31,018 nt of DNA from a bacterium (GTDB lineage: Bacteria; SZUA-182; DTGQ01). Every line of letters begins with the position of its first letter. The first letter of the stretch is position 1. Of this stretch, positions 30,945 to 31,018 are shown piece after piece. The DNA lies in NCBI GenBank assembly GCA_023512255.1, contig JAILZY010000039.1, positions 1 to 31,018 of the forward strand, read 5' to 3'. The position numbers and the translations under genes are program-made. Below the pieces are notes generated by a model. That model saw only the letters and a list, made by a program, of their open reading frames with translations, was not told the DNA's origin and made no database searches.

Positions 30945-31018
30945 GATGTTCCCCATGTTTAAATTAGGAGGAGGAGATAAGCCGCAGGGTAAGGGTATTG
31001 AGGTAAAAGACAATAGTA
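30945..31018 (+). CDS. 5' end of an unidentified gene
   Basis: From ATG 30945 (or ATG 30955) the frame stays open to the window edge, giving MFPMFKLGGGDKPQGKG and a few more residues. AAGGAG (30924-30929) lies 15 bp before the first ATG, slightly far. Too little is present to name the protein. Confidence 0.35.

Overview
The window looks like chromosomal DNA of a diderm (Gram-negative) bacterium. The evidence is a lipoprotein with a lipobox, an exosortase with its sorting-signal proteins, and lipid-linked (MraY/WecA-type) polysaccharide assembly. Exosortase fused to EpsI, VPLPA-type sorting signals and the paired intergenic hairpins would fit Desulfobacterota-like ('deltaproteobacterial') lineages or a related candidate phylum, but nothing here fixes the taxon. 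Coding DNA is roughly mid-GC. The right half has long, AT-rich, repeat-filled spacers, which suggests a fluid genome.

Positions 1-18.8 kb are almost entirely one plus-strand exopolysaccharide/exosortase locus. After the tail of an unrelated gene (1-150) come three GT4-type glycosyltransferases (395-1729, 1736-2902, 2985-4163) and a hexapeptide acyltransferase (4160-4645). A three-hairpin repeat cassette follows. The next block holds an O-antigen ligase/polymerase-like membrane protein (4803-6149), a heparinase II/III-type enzyme (6191-8116), a WecB/TagA/CpsF transferase (8113-8901), a two-domain oxidoreductase (8917-11148) and a nucleotide-sugar dehydrogenase (11186-12844). A second copy of the hairpin cassette comes next. 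The last block is an exosortase-EpsI fusion (13063-14703, XrtD-like), a MraY/WecA-type initiating sugar-phosphate transferase with an extra membrane domain (14723-16357) and a PrsT-like TPR lipoprotein (16389-18827). A gene for a VPLPA-CTERM protein (19038-19838) follows directly.

Positions 20-24 kb carry minus-strand genes: a coiled-coil repeat protein, two more small VPLPA-CTERM proteins ending in a strong terminator, and a secreted Gly-Leu-Tyr-repeat protein. The sorting enzyme, the polysaccharide machinery and three likely sorting substrates therefore sit together. The simplest reading is that short secreted proteins are processed by the exosortase and displayed in or on the polysaccharide made by the neighbouring genes.

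Positions 24-31 kb are accessory to housekeeping: an EgtD-like methyltransferase, an RmlD-like SDR enzyme, a doubtful small ORF, a membrane-anchored GyrI-like domain protein, transcription terminator rho, and the first codons of another gene at the right edge. The spacers hold at least three families of non-autonomous inverted-repeat elements. One is a 90-bp element present twice in opposite orientation with 8-bp flanking duplications. The spacers also contain many short perfect tandem duplications and a C/T-rich repeat array upstream of rho. No tRNA, rRNA, CRISPR array, transposase or recognisable riboswitch was found.
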